Positions 7,783 to 16,491 of a stretch of DNA of 64,000 nucleotides are shown in pieces. The notes below the pieces were generated by a model, which saw only the letters and a program-made list of their open reading frames with translations, was not told the DNA's origin and searched no databases. Position 1 is the first letter of the stretch, and every line of letters starts with the position of its first letter. The DNA lies in the NCBI GenBank assembly GCA_947453725.1, contig CANGHH010000004.1, positions 62,001 to 126,000 of the forward strand. Reading direction: 5' to 3'. The translations under genes and the position numbers were made by a program. This DNA comes from Betaproteobacteria bacterium (GTDB lineage Bacteria > Pseudomonadota > Gammaproteobacteria > Burkholderiales > Burkholderiaceae_C).

Positions 7783-9267
7783 ATGGACCATTTCCTTCAA
7801 GCCCTTTCGCACCTGGCCTCGGTCGGTGTCATCGTGGCCGCTTTCGGCGGCGTGCTCTGGGGCACGCTGGGCTGCGCGCTGCCGGGTATCAGCCCGTCGA
7901 TCGCGATGGCCCTGCTGCTGCCCTTCACCGTCGGCATGGACGCCACCACCGCGCTGGTGCTGCTGGCCAGCGTCTACGTCGGCGCCGAGTACGGCGGCAG
8001 CATCCCGGCCATCCTGATCCGCACGCCGGGCACCAACGCCGCCTCGGCCACCGTCACCGACGGCTATGCGATGGCGCAGCAAGGCAAGGCCGGCGAAGCG
8101 CTGGGCATCTCGCTGATCAGCGGCATGTGGGGCGGCCTGTTCGGCCTGGCCGTGCTGGTGCTGTGCACCGAAAGCCTGGCCCAGGTCGCACTGGCCTTCA
8201 CGCCGGCCGCCTACTTCTCGCTGGGCATGCTGGGCGTCAGCGTGATCGCCGGGCTGTCGGGTGGTTCGCTGCTGCGCGGCAGCATCGCAGCGCTCATTGG
8301 CATGACGATCGCCTTCGTCGGCAGCGACCCGGTCAGCGGCGTGCCGCGCTTCACCTTCGGCTCGGCCGACCTGCTGGGCGGCATCAAGCCGATCCTGATC
8401 ATGGTCGGCCTGTTCGCCGTCACCGAGATGCTGGTGCAGATCACCGAGCCGCCCTGGGCCAAGGCCAACAAGAGCGAAGCCAAGCTGAAGTTGCCGAACT
8501 GGGCGATGAGCAAGCGGCTGTTCAAGCCGCAGGCCCTGGGTGCGGTGATCGGCACCATCGAAGGCGTGACCCCCGGCGCCGGCGGCACGGTGGCGGCCTT
8601 CATGGCCTATTCGGAAGCCAAGCGCTGGAGCAAACACCCCGAGGAATTCGGCCACGGTTCGCCCGAGGGCGTCGCGGCACCGGAATGCGCCAACAACGTG
8701 GTCACGGCCACCGCGCTGGTGCCGCTGCTGAGCCTGGGCATCCCGGGCTCGAATTCGGCCGCGGTGCTGCTGGGCGGCTTCCTGATCCACGGCCTGCAGC
8801 CCGGCCCTTTGCTCTTCGAGAAGGCGCCCGACGTCGTCTACGGCCTGTACGGCGGCCTGTTCATCGCCAACATCGCGATGGTGCTGATCGGCATGGTCGT
8901 GCTGGCGCCCTGCATCTGGCTGGTCAACCGGCCCAAGCCCTACCTGATCGCCTGCATCCTGGCGCTGGTGATGTCCGGCGTCTACGCCATCCACCAGAGC
9001 TTCTTCGAGATCTTCCTGGTCATCGCCGTCGGCATCTTCGGCTACGGCATGCGGATGCTGAAGCTGCCGGTGCTGCCGCTGGTGCTGGGCCTGGTGCTGG
9101 GCTACCTGGTCGAGAGCAACTACCGCCGCAGCCTGCTGATTTCCGGCGGCGACCCGATGATCTTCCTCACCGACAAGGTCTCACTGGTGCTGCTGGTGCT
9201 GGCCGCGGTGATGACCGCTTACACGCTGTGGAAGGAATTCTTCGGCGCCAAGGACACCAGCACATGA
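7783..9267 (+). CDS. tctA: Tripartite tricarboxylate transporter large permease, TctA family
   Basis: This 494-residue inner-membrane protein has about 11-12 helices and is the translocation channel of the TTT system, driven by an ion gradient. It shows conserved TctA features: GTLGCALPGISPSIAMALLL near the N terminus, YGGSIPAILIRTPGTNA around residue 65-80, and a second pseudo-symmetric motif IEGVTPGAGGTVAAFMAY near 260-280. The length is standard. The ATGA overlap with the next PrpD-like gene at 9264 ties transport to metabolism of the imported compound. Confidence 0.95.
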   Translation: MDHFLQALSHLASVGVIVAAFGGVLWGTLGCALPGISPSIAMALLLPFTVGMDATTALVLLASVYVGAEYGGSIPAILIRTPGTNAASATVTDGYAMAQQGKAGEALGISLISGMWGGLFGLAVLVLCTESLAQVALAFTPAAYFSLGMLGVSVIAGLSGGSLLRGSIAALIGMTIAFVGSDPVSGVPRFTFGSADLLGGIKPILIMVGLFAVTEMLVQITEPPWAKANKSEAKLKLPNWAMSKRLFKPQALGAVIGTIEGVTPGAGGTVAAFMAYSEAKRWSKHPEEFGHGSPEGVAAPECANNVVTATALVPLLSLGIPGSNSAAVLLGGFLIHGLQPGPLLFEKAPDVVYGLYGGLFIANIAMVLIGMVVLAPCIWLVNRPKPYLIACILALVMSGVYAIHQSFFEIFLVIAVGIFGYGMRMLKLPVLPLVLGLVLGYLVESNYRRSLLISGGDPMIFLTDKVSLVLLVLAAVMTAYTLWKEFFGAKDTST

Positions 9268-10661
9268 GTGACATGAGCATCCCCTTTTCGGTCTCGCAAC
9301 AACTGGCCCGCGGGATCGTCGGCTGCACACCCGAGGCCGACCCGCAGGCCGCCGCCGTCGCCCAGCGCCTGCTGCTGGACATCGCCGGCATCTGCGTCGC
9401 CGCGCGCCACGAGCCCTACGTCGCAGCGGCCATCGCCAGCATCGATCAGATCGGCCCGTGCACCGTGATCGGCTTCGCGCAGCAGATGGGCGTCGAGGGC
9501 GCGGCTTTCGTCAACGGCACCGCGGCCCACGGCGAAGACTTCGACGACACCTACGAAGGTGGCCCGGTGCACGCCGGGGCGGTCATCGTGCCGGCCGTTC
9601 TGGCCGCGGCGCAACGCCATGGCTGCAGCGGCGCCGACCTGCTGCGCGGCATCGCCGTGGGCGTCGAGGTGACCTGCCGGCTGTGCGCGGTGGCGCCGAT
9701 GAAGGTCCACAAGGCCGGCTTCCACCCCACCGCCATCTTCGGCGTGATGGGCGCGGTGGCCGGCGTCGGCGCCATGCTGCGGCTGACCGAAGCGCAGCTG
9801 GTCCACGCCTTCGGCATCGCCGGCAGCATGGCCGGCGGCATCATCGAATACCTGGCCGAAGGCGCCTGGACCAAGCGCCTGCATCCGGGCTGGGCGGCGC
9901 AGTCGGGCTACCGTGCGGTGCGCCTGGCGCTGGCCGGTTTCGAAGGCCCGCGCACGGTCTTCGAGGGCGACCACGGCTTTTTCCACGGCTACGCCAACCT
10001 CAAGACCGGCGCCGGTGAAGGCCGGGGCGAGGGCGACTTCGCCGCCATGCTCGACGGCTTCGGCACGCGCTGGGTCTGGACCACCATCGCCTTCAAGCCC
10101 TACGCCTGCGGCACGATGGCCCACCCTTACATCGACTGCGCGCGGGCCTTCCGACAGCGCGGCATCGCGCTCGAACGCATCGCGAACATCGAATGTGAAA
10201 CCGCCGAGGGCATCGTCCACCGGCTGTGGGAACCGCTGGCCACCAAGCGCGCGCCGCAGAACGCCTACGCGGCCAAGTTCAGCATTCCCTACGCCATCGC
10301 GGTGGCGCTGCTGAAGGACAACGCCGGCCTGTCGGAATACACCGACGCGCAGGTCAGCGAACCGGCCCTGCTGGCGCTGATGGCCAAGGTGAACTACGTC
10401 GTCGACCCGACCAACCCCTACCCGAAGCAGTTCACCGGACACTTGAAGGTGACGCTGACCGACGGCACGGTGTTCGAACACCGCCAGGGCTACTTCAAGG
10501 GCGGCGCACAACACCCGCTGTCCGACGCCGACCTGCAGCACAAATTCCACGCCAACTGCGCCCACGGCGGCCTCGACCGCGCGGCCGCCGAGGCCCTGCT
10601 GGCCGGCCTCGACGGCCTGCTGGCCCAGCCCACCATCGCGCCCGACGCGCTGACCTTCTGA
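9264..10661 (+). CDS. MmgE/PrpD family protein (second copy)
   Basis: This 465-residue member of the same superfamily as the gene at 4907 is clearly divergent from it. It carries the family motifs HGEDFDDTYEGGPVHAG (about residues 92-108) and TIAFKPYACGTMAHPYIDC in the second domain. The start is the ATG overlapping the tctA stop; a longer in-frame reading upstream lies entirely inside tctA. Two different PrpD-like proteins flanking one transporter suggest successive dehydration/hydration steps or a heteromeric enzyme. Substrate is unknown; cis-aconitate decarboxylase-like or isomerase activity is also possible. Confidence 0.85.
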   Translation: MSDMSIPFSVSQQLARGIVGCTPEADPQAAAVAQRLLLDIAGICVAARHEPYVAAAIASIDQIGPCTVIGFAQQMGVEGAAFVNGTAAHGEDFDDTYEGGPVHAGAVIVPAVLAAAQRHGCSGADLLRGIAVGVEVTCRLCAVAPMKVHKAGFHPTAIFGVMGAVAGVGAMLRLTEAQLVHAFGIAGSMAGGIIEYLAEGAWTKRLHPGWAAQSGYRAVRLALAGFEGPRTVFEGDHGFFHGYANLKTGAGEGRGEGDFAAMLDGFGTRWVWTTIAFKPYACGTMAHPYIDCARAFRQRGIALERIANIECETAEGIVHRLWEPLATKRAPQNAYAAKFSIPYAIAVALLKDNAGLSEYTDAQVSEPALLALMAKVNYVVDPTNPYPKQFTGHLKVTLTDGTVFEHRQGYFKGGAQHPLSDADLQHKFHANCAHGGLDRAAAEALLAGLDGLLAQPTIAPDALTF

Positions 10662-10671
10662 AGACCCGACC

Positions 10672-11439
10672 ATGACCACCACACCCACCCAGCCCGTCGC
10701 CCTGGTCACCGGCGCCGGCCGCAACATCGGCCGCGCCATCGCGCTGGCGCTGGCCGCCAGCGGCCACGCCGTGGCCATCAACGTGCGCGCTTCGGTCGCC
10801 GAAGGCCAGGCCGTCGTCGACGAGATCACCGCCGCCGGCGGCCAGGCCCTGCTCTGCGTCGCCGACGTGGCCGACCGCGCAGCCGTCGGCGCGATGGTCG
10901 ACCGCGTCACCGCACGCTGGGGCCGGCTGGACGTGCTGGTCAACAACGCCGCCATCCGCCGCGAAGCCGACCTGGCGGCGCTGAGCGTCGAAGACTGGCA
11001 CGACACCCTGCGGGTGGTGCTCGACGGCGCCTTCTTCTGCACCCAGGCCGCGCTGCCGTGGCTGAAGGCCGCCGGCGCCGGCGGCACCGGCGCCATCGTC
11101 AACATCGGCGGCCTGACCGCGCACACCGGCGCCGCCGAGCGCGTGCACGTGGTCACCGCCAAGGCCGGCCTGGTCGGCATGACGCGGGCGCTGGCCCACG
11201 ACCTGGCGCCGCAGGGCGTCACCGTCAACTGCGTGTCGCCCGGCCTGATCGCCACCGAGCGCAAGGCGGCCAGCGCGTCGGCGAATCCGAACCACCACGC
11301 CCGGCACCAGACGCTGCTGGGCCGCCGCGGGACCTCCGACGAAGTGGCGCAGGCCGTGGCCTACCTGGCCGGACCGGGCGCGCGCTACGTGACCGGACAA
11401 GTGCTGCACGTCAACGGCGGTACCTTCCTGGGCGGCTGA
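10672..11439 (+). CDS. SDR-family protein with altered catalytic residues
   Basis: This 255-residue protein has a clear Rossmann start (VTGAGRNIGRAIALALA, residues 12-28), NNAAI at 91-95 and the C-terminal GQVLHVNGG typical of FabG-like short-chain dehydrogenases. The usual Asn-Ser-Tyr-Lys tetrad is not intact: the Tyr position before Lys164 is Val160 (HVVTAKAG), the Ser position reads Gly147, and the Asn in the VNLxGxF-like stretch is also replaced (VVLDGAFF). It therefore may not be a normal dehydrogenase, unless nearby residues such as His151 or His159 substitute. It follows the second PrpD-like gene by 10 bp and probably belongs to the same operon. Confidence 0.8.
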   Translation: MTTTPTQPVALVTGAGRNIGRAIALALAASGHAVAINVRASVAEGQAVVDEITAAGGQALLCVADVADRAAVGAMVDRVTARWGRLDVLVNNAAIRREADLAALSVEDWHDTLRVVLDGAFFCTQAALPWLKAAGAGGTGAIVNIGGLTAHTGAAERVHVVTAKAGLVGMTRALAHDLAPQGVTVNCVSPGLIATERKAASASANPNHHARHQTLLGRRGTSDEVAQAVAYLAGPGARYVTGQVLHVNGGTFLGG

Positions 11440-11443
11440 ACCC

Positions 11444-11464
11444 GCCCGCGGCCGGCCCGCGGGC
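11444..11464 (+). terminator. Possible hairpin terminator after the SDR gene
   Basis: An 8-bp perfect stem (GCCCGCGG and CCGCGGGC) with a 5-base loop begins 4 bases after the SDR stop codon. There is no T-run, so termination would be Rho-assisted or only partial. It may separate the catabolic operon from the diguanylate cyclase gene. Confidence 0.35.
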
Positions 11465-11509
11465 GCAGAATGGGGTCCAGGTCTCGGACGCAGCCAGGGA
11501 GCCCCGCAG

Positions 11510-12847
11510 GTGCCAGCAACACAGCCCCAGGCCGGTGCTGAAGGGCCCGACGACCAGCGCGCGGCGGCGCTTGCGCGGGCCAGCTTCGATACGGCACCCG
11601 ATGGCATCGTGGTGCTGGACGGCCACGGCCGCATCCTGCTCTGGAACCCGCGCTTCCTGGCGCTGTGGAACTTTCCGCCGGCCATGCTGGCGCGGCGCGA
11701 CCCCGACGAGATGCGCGGCCACACCGCGGCGCAGCTGCAGGACCCGGCGGCCTACCTGGCCAGCATCCCGTCACTGCTGCAGAACGCCCAGGCGACCGGC
11801 GGCCAGTCCGTCGCGTTGCGCGACGGCCGCGTCTACGAACGCCACGCCTCGCCGCTGGGCCCGGTGCCGGGTGTGCCGACGGCCGCCGGCGGCGTCATCG
11901 TGCGCTGGCGCGACATCACGCTGCGCCACCGGGCCGAACAGCGACTGCAGGAACTCAGCACCCTGCTCGACCTGGCCCTGAGCGGCGCCGACATGGCCTA
12001 CTGCGATGTCGACCTGGTGAGCCGCAAGGTCCGCTCGGTGAACGAGCGCTGGTACTCGATCGTCGGCTACAGCCCGCAGGAGCTGGCCGACGACGTCGAA
12101 GCCTGGGACGCGCTGGTTCACCCCGACGACGACGCCGCACGCGCCGCCGCCTGGCAAGCCCACCTGACGGGGCAGGCGCCGCGCTACGAAGCCGAGTTCC
12201 GCATGCGCCACAAGGCCGGCCACTGGGTCTGGCTGCAGGCTCGCGGGCTGGCCACCGAACGCGGACCCGACGGCCGCGCCACGCGCCTGGTCGGCACCCG
12301 GCAAGACATCAGCCGCGCCAAGGAGGCCGAAGCGCGCCTGCGCGAACTGGCGCACACCGACGAGCTGACCGGCATCCACAACCGCCGCAGCTTCCTCGAC
12401 CGCGCCGCCGAGGAATTGCAGCGCGCGGCCCGCCACGGCCACCCGGTGGCGCTGTTGATGATGGACCTCGACCACTTCAAGGCCATCAACGACCAGCACG
12501 GCCATGCCGGCGGCGACTGCGTGCTGCGCAGCTTCGTGCAGACCGCCCGCAGGGTGATGCGGCAGAGCGATGTGTTCGGCCGCGTCGGCGGCGAGGAGTT
12601 CGCGGCCCTGCTGCCGCACACCGGGCTGGACGGCGCCCGGGCCATCGGCGAAAGGCTGCTGCAGCGCACGCGCAGCCATCCGGCGGTGCTGGACGGCGGC
12701 GTGCGCGCCGGCTACTCGGTCAGCATCGGCGTGGCGGCCCTGACCGCCGCCGCCCCCGGCATCGAAGGCCTGATGGCGGCCGCCGACGGCGCGCTGTACC
12801 GGGCCAAGGCGCAGGGCCGCGACCGCCTGGAGATCGCCAGCGGCTGA
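11510..12847 (+). CDS. PAS-PAS-GGDEF diguanylate cyclase
   Basis: This 445-residue cytosolic signalling protein makes c-di-GMP from two GTP. There is a PAS-like domain (about residues 20-140, starting SFDTAPDGIVVLDGHGRIL), a second PAS of the PAS_3 type (about 145-275, with WVWLQARGLATERG), and a GGDEF domain (about 280-445). The active-site motif is an intact GGEEF at about 360. The sequence RQSD five residues before it is an RxxD inhibitory site, so product feedback is expected. No transmembrane segment is seen, so the signal is likely cytosolic. The start is GTG at 11510, preceded by a GGGAG-type ribosome-binding site. Confidence 0.92.
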   Translation: MPATQPQAGAEGPDDQRAAALARASFDTAPDGIVVLDGHGRILLWNPRFLALWNFPPAMLARRDPDEMRGHTAAQLQDPAAYLASIPSLLQNAQATGGQSVALRDGRVYERHASPLGPVPGVPTAAGGVIVRWRDITLRHRAEQRLQELSTLLDLALSGADMAYCDVDLVSRKVRSVNERWYSIVGYSPQELADDVEAWDALVHPDDDAARAAAWQAHLTGQAPRYEAEFRMRHKAGHWVWLQARGLATERGPDGRATRLVGTRQDISRAKEAEARLRELAHTDELTGIHNRRSFLDRAAEELQRAARHGHPVALLMMDLDHFKAINDQHGHAGGDCVLRSFVQTARRVMRQSDVFGRVGGEEFAALLPHTGLDGARAIGERLLQRTRSHPAVLDGGVRAGYSVSIGVAALTAAAPGIEGLMAAADGALYRAKAQGRDRLEIASG

Positions 12848-12906
12848 AGGCGCGGCGCGAGGGCGTCCAGGCCCACGGGCTGCGGGCTTGCACCACAATC
12901 CGCCGC

Positions 12907-14124
12907 GTGCGACCCGCTTCCGCCGATTCCCCCTACGCCTGGACCCGGCTGGCCGTGACGCTGGCGCTGATGACCATCGGCAGCGGCTCGATGTACATCA
13001 TGGCCGTGGTGCTGCCCGCCGTGCAGGCCGAATTCGGCGTCGCGCGCGCCGGGGCTTCCTTCCCCTACACGCTGATGATGATCGGCTTCGGCCTGGGCGG
13101 CATCGTGATGGGCCGGCTGGCCGACCGCCGCGGCCTGTTCCCGGTGCTGCTGCTGGGCGCGGGCGGCCTGGGCGCCGGCTTCATCGCCGCCGGGCTGTCG
13201 GGCAGCCTGCTGACTTTCGCGCTGGCCCACGGCCTGCTGATCGGCGCCTTGGGCAGCAGCGCCACCTTCGCGCCGCTGGTCGCCGACACTTCGCTGTGGT
13301 TCGTCAAGCGGCGCGGCATCGCGGTGGCGATCTGCGCCAGCGGCAACTACGTGGCCGGCGCGGTCTGGCCGCCGATCGTCCAGCATGCAGTCGCCAGCCA
13401 CGGCTGGCGCGCCACCTACATCGGCCTGGGCCTCTTCTGCGCCGTGAGCATCCCGCTGCTGGCGCTGCTGATGCGACCGCGCCCGCCAGCCGCGGTGGCG
13501 GCCGTGGCCCGGCACGCTGGCGCCGCCTCGCCGTCGACGCGACCCTTCGGTCTGAGCCTGAACCAGGCGCAAGCCCTGCTGTGCGTGGCCGGCGTCGGCT
13601 GCTGCGTGGCCATGGCCATGCCCCAGGTGCACATCGTGGCCTACTGCGGCGACCTCGGCTACGGCGCAGCGCGCGGCGCCGAGATGCTGTCGCTGATGCT
13701 GGCCTGCGGCATCGTCAGCCGCATCGTGTCCGGGCTGATCTGCGACCGCATCGGCGGCCTGCGCACGCTGCTGCTGGGCGCGGTGCTGCAGGGCGTGGCG
13801 CTGCTGTTGTTCCTGCCCTTCGACGGGCTGGTCTCGCTGTACGTGGTGTCGGCGCTGTTCGGCCTGTTCCAGGGCGGCATCGTGCCCAGTTACGCGATCA
13901 TCGTGCGCGAGCATTTCCCGCCCGCCGAAGCCGGCGCCCGCGTCGGCACGGTGCTGATGGCCACGCTGTTCGGCATGGCGCTGGGTGGCTGGATGTCGGG
14001 CAAGGTCTTCGACCTGACCGGCTCCTACCACGCGGCGTTCCTGAACGGCCTGGCCTTCAACGCGCTGAACCTGTCGATCGTCGCTGTCCTGCTGTTCAAG
14101 ACGCGGCGGGCCCAGGCCGGGTGA
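12907..14124 (+). CDS. MFS transporter
   Basis: This 405-residue protein has 12 hydrophobic segments and the MFS loop 2-3 motif as GRLADRRGLFPVL (about residue 70). It begins AWTRLAVTLALMTIGSGSMY, typical of the CynX/oxalate-formate-like branch of MFS carriers for organic anions, but the substrate is not assignable. The start is placed at the GTG at 12907 just before the first helix; the longer in-frame reading upstream lies inside the diguanylate cyclase gene. Its TGA stop sits in the first copy of a 30-bp tandem repeat. Confidence 0.85.
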   Translation: MRPASADSPYAWTRLAVTLALMTIGSGSMYIMAVVLPAVQAEFGVARAGASFPYTLMMIGFGLGGIVMGRLADRRGLFPVLLLGAGGLGAGFIAAGLSGSLLTFALAHGLLIGALGSSATFAPLVADTSLWFVKRRGIAVAICASGNYVAGAVWPPIVQHAVASHGWRATYIGLGLFCAVSIPLLALLMRPRPPAAVAAVARHAGAASPSTRPFGLSLNQAQALLCVAGVGCCVAMAMPQVHIVAYCGDLGYGAARGAEMLSLMLACGIVSRIVSGLICDRIGGLRTLLLGAVLQGVALLLFLPFDGLVSLYVVSALFGLFQGGIVPSYAIIVREHFPPAEAGARVGTVLMATLFGMALGGWMSGKVFDLTGSYHAAFLNGLAFNALNLSIVAVLLFKTRRAQAG

Positions 14125-14210
14125 CTCAGGGGGGCAGGGCCCACGGCCGGGTGACTCAGGGGGGCACGGCCCACGGCCGTGTGACTCAGGGGGGCACGGC
14201 CCACGGCCGT
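14121..14210. repeat. Three tandem 30-bp repeats between convergent genes
   Basis: Three consecutive 30-bp units (14121, 14151, 14181), each starting GTGACTCAGGGGGGCA, differ at only a few positions. Each contains CCCACGGCC, and from the second copy CACGGC/GCCGTG can pair as a short hairpin around a 5-base loop. Copy 1 supplies the TGA stop of the MFS gene; on the opposite strand copy 3 supplies the stop of the lipoprotein gene. Spacing is exact with no spacers, so this is a minisatellite-like duplication and not CRISPR. A bidirectional terminator role is possible. Confidence 0.85.
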
Positions 14211-15358
14211 GCGAGGGGCTCACCGACGAACAGGCCCTGCCCCGGCGCCTGCACCGACTTCCAGTAGGCCTCGATCAGCGTCTCGCCCTGGCGGTAGCGG
14301 GTGGCCAGCACCGTCGCGCGCGGGAATTTTTCGCTGTAGTTGCAGGGCTCTTCCTGGGTCCCGTAGCTGCCGGTCAGCCCGGCCTGCAGCCAGCTCGTGA
14401 TCGGCATCTGGCCGTTGCCGTCGGGCAGGTAGCCGCCGTAGCTGGTCAGCGTGTCGGCCACGGCGCCGGGCAGGTAGTGGTTGGTCGCGGCCTGCTTCAC
14501 GCTGCTCAGGCCGGTCAGGTAGAACATCACCTTGGACTGGCCGCTGACTTCGTCGTTGGCGCCACCGCTGGCATTGTCGACATAGTGCAAGCCGACGCCC
14601 GACAGGCCGGCCGCGACCAGGGCCAGGAAGTCCGGGTAGCGCACGCTGCGCAGGGCGTCGCTGCTGCGCACCAGCCAGGCCTGCGGCGTCACGCTGCCGC
14701 CCAGCATCGAGGCATCGGCGGCCACGCCGCGGGCGATCAGCGCCTGCGCCTCGGTCAGCGTGGCCGCGCCCAGCATCATCGAAGGGCGCAGCTTCAGATC
14801 GGTCCAGGGCTGGCGGGTGCTGGCGTTGTAGTAAGCCGAGGCCACCGGCGCGGCGCAGCTGCCGCACAGCCGGGCGTCGTAACCGAAGGCCAGCGCGCTG
14901 GTGATGCCCATGCTGCAGCTGCCGCCGACGACGCGCGAGGGTTGCGTCCAGGTCAGCAGCGTGGCCTGCACGCCGGCCGGCAACTGGGCGTCGAGGCTGG
15001 CCTTGAGCAGCGTGAATTCGGCCGCGCTGATGGTGTCGCTGCCGCGCGGCACGGCCAGGCGGATCAGGTGGGCGTCAGGGATGCCGCGCGCCTGCTGGTA
15101 GGCCAGACCGATGGCCTCGCTGGTGGCGTCGCCAGCGGCGATCAGCACCGCCAGGTGGCTGGCGGCCAGCGACGGTGCGGGCGTCGGCGAAGGGCTCGGG
15201 CTGGGCACCGCGGCTGTCGTGGCCGCGGTGCCGCCGCCACCGCAGGCGGCCAGCGCCAGCCAGCCGGAAGCGGCCGCGGCCGACAGCAGCCGCCGCGCGG
15301 CGCGGGGCCGCTCGGGCGGTGGGCAGGGGCGGGTCAGACCAGGGGAAGACGCGACCAT
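14186..15358 (-). CDS. TIGR03790-like lipoprotein
   Basis: This 390-residue protein has an N-terminal signal ending in a lipobox (LALAAC, Cys near residue 39), then a Gly/Thr/Ala/Pro-rich linker with PSPSPSPTPAPS. The globular part starts HLAVLIAAGDATSEAIGLAY followed by ARGIPDAHLIRL, which resembles the TIGR03790 family of uncharacterised exported proteins in which a sentence-like motif about IP and R/L residues recurs. It should be anchored to the outer membrane or periplasmic face. Its last residues and stop codon lie inside the 30-bp repeat array, so the C terminus may vary between strains. Function is unknown. Confidence 0.65.
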   Translation of the reverse strand: MVASSPGLTRPCPPPERPRAARRLLSAAAASGWLALAACGGGGTAATTAAVPSPSPSPTPAPSLAASHLAVLIAAGDATSEAIGLAYQQARGIPDAHLIRLAVPRGSDTISAAEFTLLKASLDAQLPAGVQATLLTWTQPSRVVGGSCSMGITSALAFGYDARLCGSCAAPVASAYYNASTRQPWTDLKLRPSMMLGAATLTEAQALIARGVAADASMLGGSVTPQAWLVRSSDALRSVRYPDFLALVAAGLSGVGLHYVDNASGGANDEVSGQSKVMFYLTGLSSVKQAATNHYLPGAVADTLTSYGGYLPDGNGQMPITSWLQAGLTGSYGTQEEPCNYSEKFPRATVLATRYRQGETLIEAYWKSVQAPGQGLFVGEPLARPWAVPP

Positions 15359-15395
15359 CGGCCAAGGATAGCCGCCGTGTCCGGGGGCTCGAGGC

Positions 15396-16451
15396 TCAGT
15401 GTGTGACGGCGGCCGCGCCGGCCAGATCGACCCGCGCCGGCAGCGTCAGAAAGGCCTGGATGGCATGCCAGAAGCGCTGGCGGTTGACGCCCAGCGGCGC
15501 GGTGTGGGCCAGGCCGGCCAGCTTCACCATCTGCTTGTCGGCGTTCGGCAGGCGGGCGAAGAAAGCCATGATGTCTTCGTCGGTGGCGATGCCGTCGTGC
15601 TCGGCGCGCAGGATCAGCACCGGGCACAGCAGCCGGTCCGGGTCGACCACCGGCAGCTGGGTCACCATGTCGATGTAGGTCCCGGTCGGCACGGTGTTGC
15701 CATATTTCAGTTCGGCTTCGGCGACCACGTCGCCGATCATCGGCTCGCTGGCGCCGGGGTGGTCGCGGGTGAAGACCGAGCGGTAGAACTTCGCGTCGAC
15801 CTGGCGCACGTTCGACTTCAACAGCGCTGGCAAGGTCTTGGCGCGTTCAGCCAGCGTGGGCGCATCCTTGCCGGTCCAGACGAAGGCGTCGAGCATCACG
15901 CGCTCGACGTGTTCGGGGTGCACATTGGCGAAGCGCGCGGCGCGCAGGGCGCCCGACGACTGGCCGAAGAAGGCCGCCTTGCTGCGCCCGGTGGCCTGCT
16001 GGACGACGGCCATCGCGGCTTTCAGGTCGACCACGCCGCTGGCGATGTCCGAGGTGCTGGCCGTGCGGTCACTGTGGCCGTAGCCCTCGAAGTCCATGGT
16101 CCAGACGTCATAGCCCAGGCGTGCGAAATGGTCCATGAAGGAGTAGTCGGCACGTCCCGGCACGTCCAGGTCGAACATCGTCTTGCCCGAATACGACGAG
16201 CCGTGCACCAGGAACAGCAGCGGCTTGTCCTGACGGCCGTCGGCGACCTGCTTGCGGTAGACCCACAGCTTGACCGGCGGCGCACCGGGCAGACCCGGCT
16301 TGCTGGTCCAGAACGCCTGCGCCGCGACGGCGGCCTGTGGCACATCGGCCGCGCGCGCGCTGGCAGACAGCCACCAGCCGGCGCACAGCAGCACCCAGGC
16401 CAGCGCGCCAGCCACCCAGCGGGCCTGCGATGAAGGACGGTCTTGGTTCAT
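15396..16451 (-). CDS. Exported alpha/beta hydrolase
   Basis: This 351-residue protein has a signal peptide (hydrophobic residues 14-32, cleavage near ASARA). The alpha/beta hydrolase core shows an oxyanion loop (FLVHGSSYSGKT), nucleophile elbow GQSSGA, an acidic residue in AEHDGIATDED and the catalytic His in GLAHTAPLG. It probably hydrolyses an ester or amide in the periplasm; the substrate is not predictable. The ATG at 16451 is preferred over an upstream in-frame start because a GGAG site lies 7 bp upstream and a signal peptide follows directly. It is the fifth gene of the SBP-cupin-cupin-His-tail operon. Confidence 0.8.
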   Translation of the reverse strand: MNQDRPSSQARWVAGALAWVLLCAGWWLSASARAADVPQAAVAAQAFWTSKPGLPGAPPVKLWVYRKQVADGRQDKPLLFLVHGSSYSGKTMFDLDVPGRADYSFMDHFARLGYDVWTMDFEGYGHSDRTASTSDIASGVVDLKAAMAVVQQATGRSKAAFFGQSSGALRAARFANVHPEHVERVMLDAFVWTGKDAPTLAERAKTLPALLKSNVRQVDAKFYRSVFTRDHPGASEPMIGDVVAEAELKYGNTVPTGTYIDMVTQLPVVDPDRLLCPVLILRAEHDGIATDEDIMAFFARLPNADKQMVKLAGLAHTAPLGVNRQRFWHAIQAFLTLPARVDLAGAAAVTH

Positions 16452-16491
16452 GCAGGCGCTCCGGGTGCAAGGCCGGCCGGCGGGCCGGCGC

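Noticed and set aside
14121..14210. CRISPR-like array
   Set aside because: The three 30-bp copies are directly adjacent with no spacers and no cas genes nearby.
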